Source: Eggerthellaceae bacterium
GTDB lineage: Bacteria > Actinomycetota > Coriobacteriia > Coriobacteriales > Eggerthellaceae
Reading direction: 5' to 3'
NCBI GenBank assembly: GCA_017511465.1
Contig: JAFWJU010000015.1
Coordinates: 1 to 37,568, forward strand
Length of the DNA: 37,568 nucleotides
The notes beneath the pieces are model-generated. The model was not told where the DNA came from, did no database searches, and saw only the letters and a program-made list of their open reading frames with translations. The position numbers and the translations under genes were made by a program. How positions within the stretch are numbered: the first letter of the stretch is position 1; each line of letters starts with the position of its first letter. Of this stretch, positions 8,989-17,163 are shown in pieces.

Positions 8989-10173
8989 TTAATGACAATC
9001 GGGCGTGTTCAGAGGGCTCGTCTCGGTGAAATCCCTTGCCATCGAAATCGAGCCGTCAGCATTGCGCATTATGATACGCGGCATCGTGCGGCTAAGGAAC
9101 AGGTGCACTCCTTCCGTCACCGAATATGCGCCGCAATTCGAGAACGCGAGCACATCTCCCTCGCGCACATCGGACAACTGCGCCCCACGCGTCAGCACGT
9201 CGTTGGTCGTGCACAAGCTGCCGCAAATGCAATGCTCTGCCGTTTCGTTGGCACCGCGCTCATATGCGCCGAGATTCTCGATGACGGGCGTCTTCATGCC
9301 CATGAGCTGGCCGATATAGGTCAGGTGGTTGATGCCGCCGTCGACGATGCAGTAGCTCACGCCGTCGTTTTCCTTAAGGTCGTTGACTGCAGTCAGGTAT
9401 GTGCCGCATTCGGTTGCGAAGAAGCGGCCCATCTCAACCGTCAGCTCGACGCGCGATGCCATGTCGCGCAAGTCGTCGGCGATGTAGCGTAAGGGGGCGA
9501 GCGTGTCCGAGAAATCGTCGTCGACGAACAGCGGAACACCCAAGCCGGGACCGTATTCCAAACGCTGGACGACGAAGCCACGCGTCTCGCGCAAATCGTC
9601 TATGAAAGCCGCCAACTTGGCGAGCTCCCTGTGCTGGTGTTTTAGGTTGAGGCGCTGCGTGCCCACGAAGTAGTGCAATCCCACGATGTTCAGATGCGGG
9701 TAGTCCGCACGCCTGTCGACAATCGACAACAGGTCATCGCGCGACATCCCAAACTGGCTGCCCGCATTCAAACGCAGGAGCACGTCCAGCACGACGCCTT
9801 GGCGCGCGCCCTCGGCTTCGATGAGCGCGACGTGCTTCAGCGATTCCGCCGTCAGCGAGCCCGCGCCGTACTCGACGGCTTCGCGGACGCTTTCAGCCGT
9901 TTTGTTCACACCCGAGAACACGATTGCAGCGGGATCGACGTTCAGTTCCCTGCATATGGACAGCTCGCCAGGACTGCATACCTCCAGTCGCTTGACCACT
10001 TCTGCTGCAGCCGGAATCAAGAACGGGTTTGCCTTTATGGCGAAGCACAAGGCGATGTCGTCACCGACTATGCGCTGAGCGGCACGCAGCCGCTCTTGGA
10101 AAGCGCCCAAATCGAACACGAACGAAGGGGTGCCGTATTCGCGCGCGATCTGAGCAAGTTCGCTGCGTTCCAT
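8989..10173 (-). CDS. Fold-type III PLP decarboxylase (LysA-like) in a dlt-like operon
   Basis: The 394-residue protein has an alanine-racemase-type barrel plus a beta domain, as in diaminopimelate/ornithine decarboxylases. Visible landmarks are the PLP lysine Lys47 (CFAIKANP), GLHYFVGTQ with His167 (the HxGS position), YGPGLGVP, EMGR (247-250, replacing the LysA EPGR), VDGGINHL, CGSLCTTNDV (318-326, replacing the LysA CESGD active-site motif) and NCGAYS with Tyr350. The changed CESGD region argues against housekeeping LysA. From memory, BtrK of butirosin biosynthesis (a glutamyl-carrier decarboxylase) and the decarboxylases linked to exosortase A loci are of this fold and also sit beside a carrier and a ligase. 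The ATG directly follows the ligase stop with no gap, so the two are coupled. Likely role: decarboxylating the amino acid destined for, or already on, the neighbouring carrier. The substrate is unknown. Confidence 0.85.
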   Translation of the reverse strand: MERSELAQIAREYGTPSFVFDLGAFQERLRAAQRIVGDDIALCFAIKANPFLIPAAAEVVKRLEVCSPGELSICRELNVDPAAIVFSGVNKTAESVREAVEYGAGSLTAESLKHVALIEAEGARQGVVLDVLLRLNAGSQFGMSRDDLLSIVDRRADYPHLNIVGLHYFVGTQRLNLKHQHRELAKLAAFIDDLRETRGFVVQRLEYGPGLGVPLFVDDDFSDTLAPLRYIADDLRDMASRVELTVEMGRFFATECGTYLTAVNDLKENDGVSYCIVDGGINHLTYIGQLMGMKTPVIENLGAYERGANETAEHCICGSLCTTNDVLTRGAQLSDVREGDVLAFSNCGAYSVTEGVHLFLSRTMPRIIMRNADGSISMARDFTETSPLNTPDCH

Positions 10174-11688
10174 TTACTCCACTTCCCCACTCTCGAGTTT
10201 GGACCGGTCGATCTTGCCGTTTTTCGTCAACGGCATAACGGAGATCTGCCTGATGGTGTTTGGGGTCATGAACGACGGCAACGCCTCGTGAAGCGCTGCT
10301 GACAGCTCTTTTTTCCCGATAGTGCCAGTGTAGAACATGCGAATGCGCTTGCGCACCGAATCGTACACGCAGCACGCGCGCGTGACGCCTTCGACGGCAT
10401 GCGCTGCGGCGTCGATTTCGCCGAGTTCGATGCGCTGGCCCATGTGCTTGATCTGATGGTCGACGCGCGACAAGTACACCAAATCGCCGTTCTCGTCATA
10501 ACGGGCCAAATCGCCGGTCTTGTACACGATGCCGCCTTCGCCTTCGGCAGCGAACGGATGGGGCACGAACGCCTTCGCCGTGCGCTCGGGATCGTTCCAA
10601 TAGCCGAGAGCGACCGTGGGCCCTCCGACATACAGCTCGCCGGGAACATCCGGCTGGGTGACCCGCGCGCCGTCCTCGCCCACCAAAAACACGTCGTTCA
10701 CGGCAAACGGGCGGCCAATGGGAATGACCTCGCCTGGCTCGAATGCGCGATCGATCTTGTAGTACGTGCAGTTGCAGGTGATTTCGGTCGGCCCGTACAC
10801 GTTGGCGAATTGCGCCCGTGGAAGAGCCTCACGCCACACGTTCAGCTGCTTGACGGGCATGACCTCGCCGCTGAACGCGACGAGCCTCACGGTGTCGGGA
10901 ACCTTGTAGTCGAATCCCTTCATGATGGACACGAAACACATGGCGCTGACTGCCCACACGAGAACCGTTGGGCGCCTTTCGCACAGGTAGTCGAGCAACT
11001 GCGTGGGCACGCTGAAGTAATCGCGGGGTATCAGGTGCGCCGTCGCGCCCAGGTAGATGGCGCTGTACACGTCTTTCACCGATACGTCGAAGTCGAGCGG
11101 AGCTTGATTAGCGAACACGTCATCGGCGACGAGGTCAAACGTCTCGTCAAATGCGGGGATGAAGCTGGCAACCGAGGCGTGGCTGACGGCAACGCCCTTC
11201 GGGGTACCGGTCGACCCGCTCGTGAAGTTGATGTACAGCGGATCGGTCGGGTGCGCCTGCTGACGCCGCTCATCGAGCAAGCCTTCGTCAGCCTCCCCCG
11301 CGAGCAAAGACTCGATTTCAACCAAATCGACACTAGCGGGAAACGCCTCGCGTGCGAGCGGCGCACTTTGGACATCAACCACGACAAGCGCGGGTTGCAG
11401 GGTCTCGACTATCTTGCCAATGCGCTGGGGCGGCTGACGCAAATCGATGAACGAATAGCAGCAGCCAGCATATACTGCGCCGAACAAGCCCGTTATGGCC
11501 CGCGTCGTTTTGTCGAGGAACAGCGCGATGGGCTGCCGTGCCCCAGCCGAGCGCGCGATGGCAGATCCCGCAACACGTGCCTGCTGCACCAGTTGGCCAT
11601 AGGTCAGCTGGCTATCGGTATCGGCAAACGCGACCTTGTCGGGCCTCGCATCCGCGCTCGCCTCGAGCCAGTCAAGCACATTTTGCAT
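10174..11688 (-). CDS. Stand-alone amino-acid adenylation enzyme (DltA-like)
   Basis: AMP-forming ligase that should activate an amino acid with ATP and load it as a thioester on the small carrier protein. The 504 residues match DltA/NRPS A-domain length without a fused carrier. Core motifs: A3 TSGSTGTPKG (156-165), A4 LDFDVSVKD (Asp201 at the position that usually holds the alpha-amino group, so an amino acid rather than a fatty acid), A5 YGPTEIT (298-304), A7 YKTGD (389-393), A8 RVDHQIKHMGQRIE (from 408) and the A10 lysine Lys492 in TKNGKIDR. GAGGAG precedes the ATG at 11688. Its stop abuts the decarboxylase ATG. The pocket around WAVSAM and CNCTYY differs from what I recall of D-Ala-specific DltA, so I do not call it dltA. 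Confidence 0.9.
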   Translation of the reverse strand: MQNVLDWLEASADARPDKVAFADTDSQLTYGQLVQQARVAGSAIARSAGARQPIALFLDKTTRAITGLFGAVYAGCCYSFIDLRQPPQRIGKIVETLQPALVVVDVQSAPLAREAFPASVDLVEIESLLAGEADEGLLDERRQQAHPTDPLYINFTSGSTGTPKGVAVSHASVASFIPAFDETFDLVADDVFANQAPLDFDVSVKDVYSAIYLGATAHLIPRDYFSVPTQLLDYLCERRPTVLVWAVSAMCFVSIMKGFDYKVPDTVRLVAFSGEVMPVKQLNVWREALPRAQFANVYGPTEITCNCTYYKIDRAFEPGEVIPIGRPFAVNDVFLVGEDGARVTQPDVPGELYVGGPTVALGYWNDPERTAKAFVPHPFAAEGEGGIVYKTGDLARYDENGDLVYLSRVDHQIKHMGQRIELGEIDAAAHAVEGVTRACCVYDSVRKRIRMFYTGTIGKKELSAALHEALPSFMTPNTIRQISVMPLTKNGKIDRSKLESGEVE

Positions 11689-11720
11689 ATCCGCTCCTCA
11701 CGTTCGCGCTATCAGCGCCG

Positions 11721-13292
11721 TTAGAAATTCGCGTACATGAAGCCGCTACCCATGCCGAACATGAATGACGATGCCACCATCAGCACAACCACGGCATACA
11801 ACAAGCCACGTGCCGGCGCCGGCCAATCGACGATTGCGCCCGCAACGTCGATGCCGCGCTCTTTGAGCACGCTGATAATGAACACGAACACGGTTCCGAT
11901 TGCCGCAAGCATCAATCCCATCGCCAAATGGCTGTCGACCACCCTCCCAAGCGCGGGCATCAACAATTCGGGATGGAAGTTGAACACCGTGTTGCGGAAG
12001 CAAATGGAAAGGGCGTTGGGGTCGACGATACGGTCGAAGTACCACCCGATGTTGACGATGATGAACGTACGCACGATGCAGAACACGTGATGCGCCTTGC
12101 CTTCTACGTTCACGTGAAGTGCCTTGTTCATCTTGTCCCACAATGGCGTGAGCAAGTCGCTGGCAGCAATCACCAGGCCGTTGTACAAGCCCCACAAGAT
12201 GAAATGCGACTCGGCGCCGTGCCATAAGCCCACGAGGAAGAACACCAAGATGTTGGCCACGCAAGCGGGCAACGTGCGCCCGATGTGCTTGCCGCACCGA
12301 CGCGTCAGCCACTTGCCCCAGCGCTGCACGGCGGGAAGCAGCGCAAACGGGTAGAACACGTAATCGCGCATCCATGCGCCCAACGTTATGTGCCAGCGCC
12401 GCCAGAAGTCGGCAAGCGAAACCGAGAAATAGGGCTGCCTGAAGTTGTCGGCCATCTGCACGCCGAACAGCCGCGCGAAACCCAACACCATGTCGATTCC
12501 ACCCGAAAAGTCGGCATATTGGTAGATGGCGTACAACAGGATGCCGACGACTACAGCGGAACCTGGAATGCCCGGGCCGACATTGTCGAAGATTCCGTCG
12601 ACCACCCACACCACGATGTCGGCGATAACATACTTCTTCAGGGCGCCGTAGCCTATTTGCAATAGCGCGCGACGGGCGTTGCGCACGTCAAACGACCGCG
12701 TGGCGTACAGCTGCTCTGCCAAAGCGTCGAAGCGGTTGATCGGCCCTTGAATAACCTGGGGGAAGAATGAAATGAACAGAAGGTACTTGGCGAAGTTGCG
12801 CTCGGGAGCGTACTTGCCGTTATACGTATCGACGACATAGCTTATCGATTGGAACGTGTAGAACGAGATGCCGAGCGGCAGCAGGATGCCGGCCGTCCAT
12901 GTGGTGTCGGGCATCACATAGCGCACGAGCACGTCAGCGTACTTGATGTAGCTGAGGATGCCGAAGTTCAGCACCAGCATCGCCAGCAACACCAAGCGTT
13001 TCTTTCGCACGAACCGGCGCTTTATCGCTTTCTTCTCGTCGCGTGACTCAGCTTGTGACCGCGCCTCCTTGGATTGGCCATCGAAGTGCGCGAACGCCAG
13101 CGCGCCGATCCACGTGGATACAGAAGTTACTCCTACGAACACGAAGTTCTGCCACCCGCAGAACGCGTAGAACGCCAGCGAAGCCGCAAGCAGCACCACC
13201 CATTGGCCTTTGCCGAAAAGGCGGCCAATGCCGTAATAGGCCACGAGTGCCACGACCATGAACAAGACGAATGCGAGGGAATAGAACTGCAC
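11721..13292 (-). CDS. MBOAT-family membrane O-acyltransferase (DltB/AlgI-like), GTG start
   Basis: Polytopic membrane protein of 523 residues in the MBOAT superfamily, which passes acyl groups across the membrane to surface polymers. It has many hydrophobic segments, the conserved block NFRQPYFSVSLADFWRRWH (His301), and the catalytic-type histidine His358 in FFLVGLWHGAESH. A basic cytoplasmic-like stretch (about 72-100) separates early membrane segments. It starts with GTG at 13292, preceded by AGGGG, 9 bases after the DltD-like stop. It lies 32 bases before the adenylation gene. In Dlt systems DltB takes the aminoacyl group from carrier-bound DltC; here the equivalent donor should be the carrier at 8734-8976. 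Acceptor polymer unknown. Confidence 0.92.
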   Translation of the reverse strand: MQFYSLAFVLFMVVALVAYYGIGRLFGKGQWVVLLAASLAFYAFCGWQNFVFVGVTSVSTWIGALAFAHFDGQSKEARSQAESRDEKKAIKRRFVRKKRLVLLAMLVLNFGILSYIKYADVLVRYVMPDTTWTAGILLPLGISFYTFQSISYVVDTYNGKYAPERNFAKYLLFISFFPQVIQGPINRFDALAEQLYATRSFDVRNARRALLQIGYGALKKYVIADIVVWVVDGIFDNVGPGIPGSAVVVGILLYAIYQYADFSGGIDMVLGFARLFGVQMADNFRQPYFSVSLADFWRRWHITLGAWMRDYVFYPFALLPAVQRWGKWLTRRCGKHIGRTLPACVANILVFFLVGLWHGAESHFILWGLYNGLVIAASDLLTPLWDKMNKALHVNVEGKAHHVFCIVRTFIIVNIGWYFDRIVDPNALSICFRNTVFNFHPELLMPALGRVVDSHLAMGLMLAAIGTVFVFIISVLKERGIDVAGAIVDWPAPARGLLYAVVVLMVASSFMFGMGSGFMYANF

Positions 13293-13300
13293 AAGCGCCC

Positions 13301-14746
13301 CTATCTGTTCCCAGATTGACCTGGTTCGCCATGGGGGCGATTCTCATGCGGTTTTCCATGCGGCGAGCCGGCTGCATACGCCACGCTATGCTGCGTATGC
13401 TTCTCGAATTCAACATCGGAGCCCTGCTTGCGAATGTTGACCCTTACCTTGTACTCGCCGTTTGCAGGTGGCACGTATAGGCAAGAATCGCTGGTCGAGT
13501 AATCCTGCACGACCTCGTAACCAGAGCCGCTGTCCACGAGGAACTGATATTCGGGTATCACATTGGTGCCGGTCGCACACGATGCATGCAACTCGATTCC
13601 GCTTTCGGTGACTTTGTCGGTCAAATCCGCGATCGCGATATGGTCGATACCGGCGATCCGCTCGTCATACGACATGAAATGCGCGCTGACATCGCCCGTG
13701 CTCTCGTATTCCTTTACGAGTTCGACGAACGCGTCGCTGAGCACTGCCGCACCTTCGTAGTTCATGTGCTCGAAGTCTTGGAAGTAAGATTCCCTGCTTT
13801 CGAACACGTCTGGCTTGGCCAGATTGAAATCGAGGTACAACCCGCCATGCGATTCCACCAATTCTTTGACTTGCCTGGTGTATTCCGCGTAATGGTCCTT
13901 CATGGTTATGAGGGTGAAATCAGGCACGGGAGGAACCATTGCAACGAACTCGACACCTCGCTGATTGCACAAATCGCAAATGTCGGCAAGGTAGTTCAGG
14001 TTCTCCTCTTTCAAGGGAGACATGCCCAGGTGTCTGTACGACTTGTGGTGATCGGCGTTGTAATCGAAAACCGCGTTGTAGTTGCCATAGCCTTGACCGT
14101 GGTAAATCCATCCGTCTTCCACGTATTCCGCAGCCTTTGTGACGGGAGTCCCGTCGAGTTTCATCCTTACGTTGTCGGCCACTTCACCAGGACCTACACG
14201 CTGTTGAACCCACGGGAAAGCCCAATTGATCGACGTTGCGCCAAGCATCCACTCGTAATCGGTAAGGATATAGGACATGTCCTCGAACCGCTGCCATGGC
14301 GCATCGCCCTTCCATTTCTCGGCCATGAACACACTGGCGACATTTCCCCAATACTCTGGCCACAAAGCGCTGAAGTCGATGCCGTACACCACGTGCTTGA
14401 TGTCGTGGTTGTCCAGCACCTCGCGCAGTGCGACATACGATTCGGAAACGCTCTGACTTGGCGTGCTCATGTTGAACGAATGCGTGGCGAAATGATTGTC
14501 AACGACCTCGGGGTCGAGCGACCTCGCCATGAGCGACGTGCCCAAGACAATCGTGTCGAGTGACTCCTGATTGCGGTATTCGGTCCAGACGACCTCGCTC
14601 TTCGAGCCCGCAGGACACAGGGCAAATGCAGCAGCGTTCACCGAAACGATGACGATAGCCAATGCAACGACTATGCCAAGAATCGAGTGAATTGTTTTGC
14701 GAGCTGTAGCCGTCAAATCTGAACTTCCGATAACGGTTGAGAACAT
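13301..14746 (-). CDS. Membrane-anchored SGNH-like acyl-transfer protein (DltD/AlgX-like)
   Basis: The 481-residue protein has one N-terminal hydrophobic anchor (about 20-43) and then an extracytoplasmic domain. TIVLGTSLMARSLDP around Ser71 matches the GDSL/SGNH nucleophile block, and DFEHMNYEG gives the Asp324-x-x-His327 pair typical of DltD, AlgX and related proteins. A beta-rich segment (about 400-455) and a His/Pro/Gly-rich tail follow. It is the first gene of the five-gene block, ahead of the MBOAT gene, as expected for the partner that completes transfer to the polymer. No Shine-Dalgarno is visible before the ATG at 14746, which may be leaderless. An alternative TTG at 14716 has GGAAG 7 bases upstream, but would shorten the cytoplasmic tail before the anchor. 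Confidence 0.85.
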   Translation of the reverse strand: MFSTVIGSSDLTATARKTIHSILGIVVALAIVIVSVNAAAFALCPAGSKSEVVWTEYRNQESLDTIVLGTSLMARSLDPEVVDNHFATHSFNMSTPSQSVSESYVALREVLDNHDIKHVVYGIDFSALWPEYWGNVASVFMAEKWKGDAPWQRFEDMSYILTDYEWMLGATSINWAFPWVQQRVGPGEVADNVRMKLDGTPVTKAAEYVEDGWIYHGQGYGNYNAVFDYNADHHKSYRHLGMSPLKEENLNYLADICDLCNQRGVEFVAMVPPVPDFTLITMKDHYAEYTRQVKELVESHGGLYLDFNLAKPDVFESRESYFQDFEHMNYEGAAVLSDAFVELVKEYESTGDVSAHFMSYDERIAGIDHIAIADLTDKVTESGIELHASCATGTNVIPEYQFLVDSGSGYEVVQDYSTSDSCLYVPPANGEYKVRVNIRKQGSDVEFEKHTQHSVAYAAGSPHGKPHENRPHGEPGQSGNR

Positions 14747-14753
14747 CAGTATG

Positions 14754-14759
14754 TTTATA
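14754..14759 (-). promoter_or_regulatory. Possible -10 for a leaderless transcript of the dlt-like block
   Basis: On the minus strand TATAAA ends 7 bases before the ATG at 14746, so transcription would begin at or one base before the start codon. The gene lacks a Shine-Dalgarno sequence, which fits. No good -35 is visible, and the upstream terminator hairpin overlaps that region. Confidence 0.4.
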
Positions 14760-14764
14760 CGAAT

Positions 14765-14790
14765 AGAGCGGCTTCAAAAGAAGCCGCTCT
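14765..14790 (-). terminator. Terminator hairpin after tsf
   Basis: A perfect 11-base stem (arms 14765-14775 and 14780-14790, AGAGCGGCTTC / GAAGCCGCTCT) with a four-base loop, 48 bases past the tsf stop. Only a weak ATTCGT follows on the minus strand, so it is strong in stem but weak in U-tract. It separates rpsB-tsf from the dlt-like block. Confidence 0.65.
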
Positions 14791-14837
14791 ATTAAAAACC
14801 CATTACCAATTGCCTGATGGCGAAGTGGAGCAAGCAG

Positions 14838-15683
14838 TTATTCGCCGAGTGCGAAACGGACGAAGTCGACGACCTTGATGGAACCGCCGAGCTCCTTGGC
14901 AACCTTGTCGGTATACGTCTGGATAGTCAGGTCGCCATCCTTGACGAACGCCTGCTCGGTCAGGCAGCTCTCGGCATAGAACTTCTCCATGCGGCCAGTG
15001 GCGATCTTCTCCTGGATGTTCTCGGGCTTGCCGGACTGGGCGGCCTGAGCTTTGTAAATCTCGAATTCCTTGGCGACGACGTCAGCCGGAACAGCGTCGC
15101 GGTTCGGGGCAACCGGGCTCATGGCGGCAACCTGCATGGCAACGTCGCGGCCATAGGCGATGAACGCATCGGAGGTCGGGTCGATGCCCTCGACGTCGAA
15201 GGACATCAGAACGCCGATCTTGCCACCCATGTGGATGTAGGAGCACACGCCGGCAGCCTCGACCAGGGCGACGCGGGCCAGCTGGGTGTTCTCGCCCATA
15301 ACATGCACGCAGTCGGTGATGATAGCGGCGATTTCCTCGTCGGCCTTGGCAGCCTCGACGTCGGCGAGCTTCTTGGCCAGGGCGATCTTGGCGATGCTTT
15401 CGGCATAGCCCTTGAACTTCTCGTTCATGCCCACGAAGTCGGTCTCGCAGTTCAGCTCGATGACGACACCCGACTTGGCATCGTCGGCGACGACCGTCAT
15501 GATCGTGCCCTCGTTGGTGGCACGGCCGGCCTTCTTGGCGACCTTGGCGACGCCCCACTCGCGGAGCAGGTCGACGGCCTTGTCCATATCGGCTTCAGCC
15601 TCGGTGAGGGCCTTCTTGCATTCCATCATGCCCGCGCCGGTCATCTCGCGGAGTTCCTTGACCTGAGCAGCAGTGATTGCCAT
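14838..15683 (-). CDS. tsf: Elongation factor Ts
   Basis: Guanine nucleotide exchange factor for EF-Tu. The 281-residue protein starts MAITAAQVKELREMTGAGMM, with the UBA-like N-terminal domain that contacts EF-Tu (MMECKKALTEA). The NCETDFVGMNEKF motif marks the first core repeat; the second core half (about 140-260) includes RMEKFYAESCLTEQAFVKDG. AGAAAGG precedes the ATG. It lies 28 bases after rpsB, the near-universal rpsB-tsf order. Followed by a hairpin terminator. Confidence 0.97.
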   Translation of the reverse strand: MAITAAQVKELREMTGAGMMECKKALTEAEADMDKAVDLLREWGVAKVAKKAGRATNEGTIMTVVADDAKSGVVIELNCETDFVGMNEKFKGYAESIAKIALAKKLADVEAAKADEEIAAIITDCVHVMGENTQLARVALVEAAGVCSYIHMGGKIGVLMSFDVEGIDPTSDAFIAYGRDVAMQVAAMSPVAPNRDAVPADVVAKEFEIYKAQAAQSGKPENIQEKIATGRMEKFYAESCLTEQAFVKDGDLTIQTYTDKVAKELGGSIKVVDFVRFALGE

Positions 15684-15711
15684 ATCGGTACCTTTCTCGT
15701 TGCGGGTGGTT

Positions 15712-16491
15712 TTATTCGGTAACAGCCTCGGCGGCTTCAGCGGCCTCGGGGGCGGCTTCAGCGGCCTCGGGAGCAGCTTCCTCGAGTGCCATCTCGGCAG
15801 CGCTCACCGGCACGCCAATGCCAGCCTCGACGGCGTCGGCGATGAACTCGGCCAACAGGCGGACGGAGCGGATGGCGTCGTCGTTGGCGGGAATGCCGTA
15901 CTCGACGTCGTCGGGATCGCAGTTGGTGTCGAGCGTGCCGACAACCGGGATGCCCAGGCGCTTGGCTTCCTTGATGGCGATTTCCTCGCGGTTGGTGTCG
16001 ATGACGAAGACGGCGTCGGGCTGACGGCGGAGGTTGCGGATGCCGTTCAGGTTAACCTGCAGCTTGCCGAGCTCCTTGCGCAGCAGGATCTGCTCCTTCT
16101 TGGGCAGCAGCGCCATGCGGCCGTCGGCCTCCATGGCCTCGAGCTCTTCCATGCGCTGGACGCGCGTGCGGATGGTCTGGAAGTTGGTCATCATGCCACC
16201 GAGCCAACGGGCGTTGACGTAAGGCATGCCGCAGCGATTGGCGGCGTCGGCAACGGCTTCCTGAGCCTGCTTCTTGGTGCCGACGAACAGGATGGTGCCA
16301 CCGTTCTTGGCAAGGTTACGCACGAAGCTGTACGCATTGTCCATGCCGATGAGGGTGGTCTTGAGGTCGAGAATGTAGATGTCACCGCGGCTGCCGAAAA
16401 TGTACGGCTTCATCTTGGGGTTCCAGCGGCGGGTCTGATGACCGAAGTGCGCGCCTGCGTCGAGCAGCGTCTGAATACTGACTTTCGTCAT
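15712..16491 (-). CDS. rpsB: Small-subunit ribosomal protein S2
   Basis: Ribosomal protein S2 on the back of the 30S subunit, needed for S1 docking. MTKVSIQTLLDAGAHFGHQT and KPYIFGSRGDIYILDL are diagnostic. The tail (from about residue 228) is a low-complexity Ala/Glu/Pro stretch (PEAAEAAPEAAEAAEA) that exceeds the usual core. Two in-frame ATGs occur: the first (16497) touches AGGAG with no spacing, while the second (16491) has a 6-base gap and gives the family N-terminus, so the second is used, giving 259 residues. An extended -10 element lies about 115 bases upstream. Confidence 0.96.
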   Translation of the reverse strand: MTKVSIQTLLDAGAHFGHQTRRWNPKMKPYIFGSRGDIYILDLKTTLIGMDNAYSFVRNLAKNGGTILFVGTKKQAQEAVADAANRCGMPYVNARWLGGMMTNFQTIRTRVQRMEELEAMEADGRMALLPKKEQILLRKELGKLQVNLNGIRNLRRQPDAVFVIDTNREEIAIKEAKRLGIPVVGTLDTNCDPDDVEYGIPANDDAIRSVRLLAEFIADAVEAGIGVPVSAAEMALEEAAPEAAEAAPEAAEAAEAVTE

Positions 16492-16605
16492 ATCCATCTC
16501 CTATTCGTTAGTCCTCTGCCTGTGGTCATCCTTGGTGTCCGCAGCCTTTTCCGGTGGCCACTAGCGGTCCAAGTCGCACAAGCATGTGTGATTAGAAACT
16601 GTGAC

Positions 16606-16614
16606 AATATACCA
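16606..16614 (-). promoter_or_regulatory. Extended -10 promoter for rpsB-tsf
   Basis: On the minus strand TGG (16612-16614) precedes TATATT (16606-16611). The leader to rpsB would be about 110 bases. A 7-base inverted repeat (16616-16635) sits just upstream where a -35 would be. Confidence 0.45.
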
Positions 16615-16615
16615 C

Positions 16616-16635
16616 TTCGCGCCGCTCTGCGCGAA
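16616..16635. repeat. Inverted repeat between rnhA and the rpsB promoter
   Basis: TTCGCGC and GCGCGAA arms with a 6-base loop. It could be the rnhA terminator (31 bases past its stop, but with no U-tract) or an operator overlapping the rpsB promoter. Function not resolved. Confidence 0.4.
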
Positions 16636-16665
16636 AACTTCACTAGAAAGCTTGCGGGGACAACG

Positions 16666-17163
16666 CTACTCCGCGACATACCCTTCATCAACGAGCAGGT
16701 TGTCGCTGTCAGCGGCGGCAGTCGCCAGTGCGTCGCAACGTTCGTTTTCGGCATGGCCGGCATGGCCGCGTACCCAATGGAACGTCACGTCATGCGGCTC
16801 GACAGCGGAAATGAGGCGCTTCCACAAATCGACGTTCTTCACAGGCTGCTTGTTGGCGTTCTTCCATCCACGGCGAAGCCAACCCGAAATCCAGTCGTCG
16901 GTGAACGCCTTCACAACGTATTGCGAATCGGAATAGAAGTCGATACGGCAGGGACGCTTGATAGCCTCGAAGCCAACGATGGCACCGAGTAGTTCCATAC
17001 GGTTGTTCGTGGTCTCGCGAAAGCCTTGCGACAGCTCGCGTTCGTGCACATCGCCCGCGTGATCGGTATAACGAAGAATCGTCCCGTAGCCTCCCGGTCC
17101 GGGATTTCCACGGGACGATCCGTCTGAGTACAACTCTACGTGTTGCAAGGCCAACCCTACCAA
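16666..17163 (-). CDS. rnhA: Ribonuclease HI
   Basis: Endonuclease that cuts RNA in RNA:DNA hybrids, removing primers and R-loops. All four acidic catalytic residues are present: Asp14 (LYSDGSSRGNPG), Glu57 (NNRMELLG), Asp79 (DFYSDSQYV) and Asp144 (NERCDALA), plus the conserved His134 in WVRGHAGH. The 165-residue length is typical. The start is uncertain. TTG at 17163 overlaps the end of the upstream NlpC/P60 gene by 7 bases, which implies coupling; a second TTG at 17148 has GGTAGGG upstream and may be the true start, giving 160 residues. No ATG is available before the first strand. Confidence 0.93.
   Translation of the reverse strand: MVGLALQHVELYSDGSSRGNPGPGGYGTILRYTDHAGDVHERELSQGFRETTNNRMELLGAIVGFEAIKRPCRIDFYSDSQYVVKAFTDDWISGWLRRGWKNANKQPVKNVDLWKRLISAVEPHDVTFHWVRGHAGHAENERCDALATAAADSDNLLVDEGYVAE

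Noticed and set aside
8989..10173. Calling the decarboxylase lysA
   Set aside because: Key LysA motifs EPGR and CESGD are changed, and the operon context is carrier-based acyl transfer rather than lysine synthesis.
10174..14746. Naming the operon dltABCD outright
   Set aside because: The extra decarboxylase, altered gene order and unproven substrate make D-alanylation unsupported.
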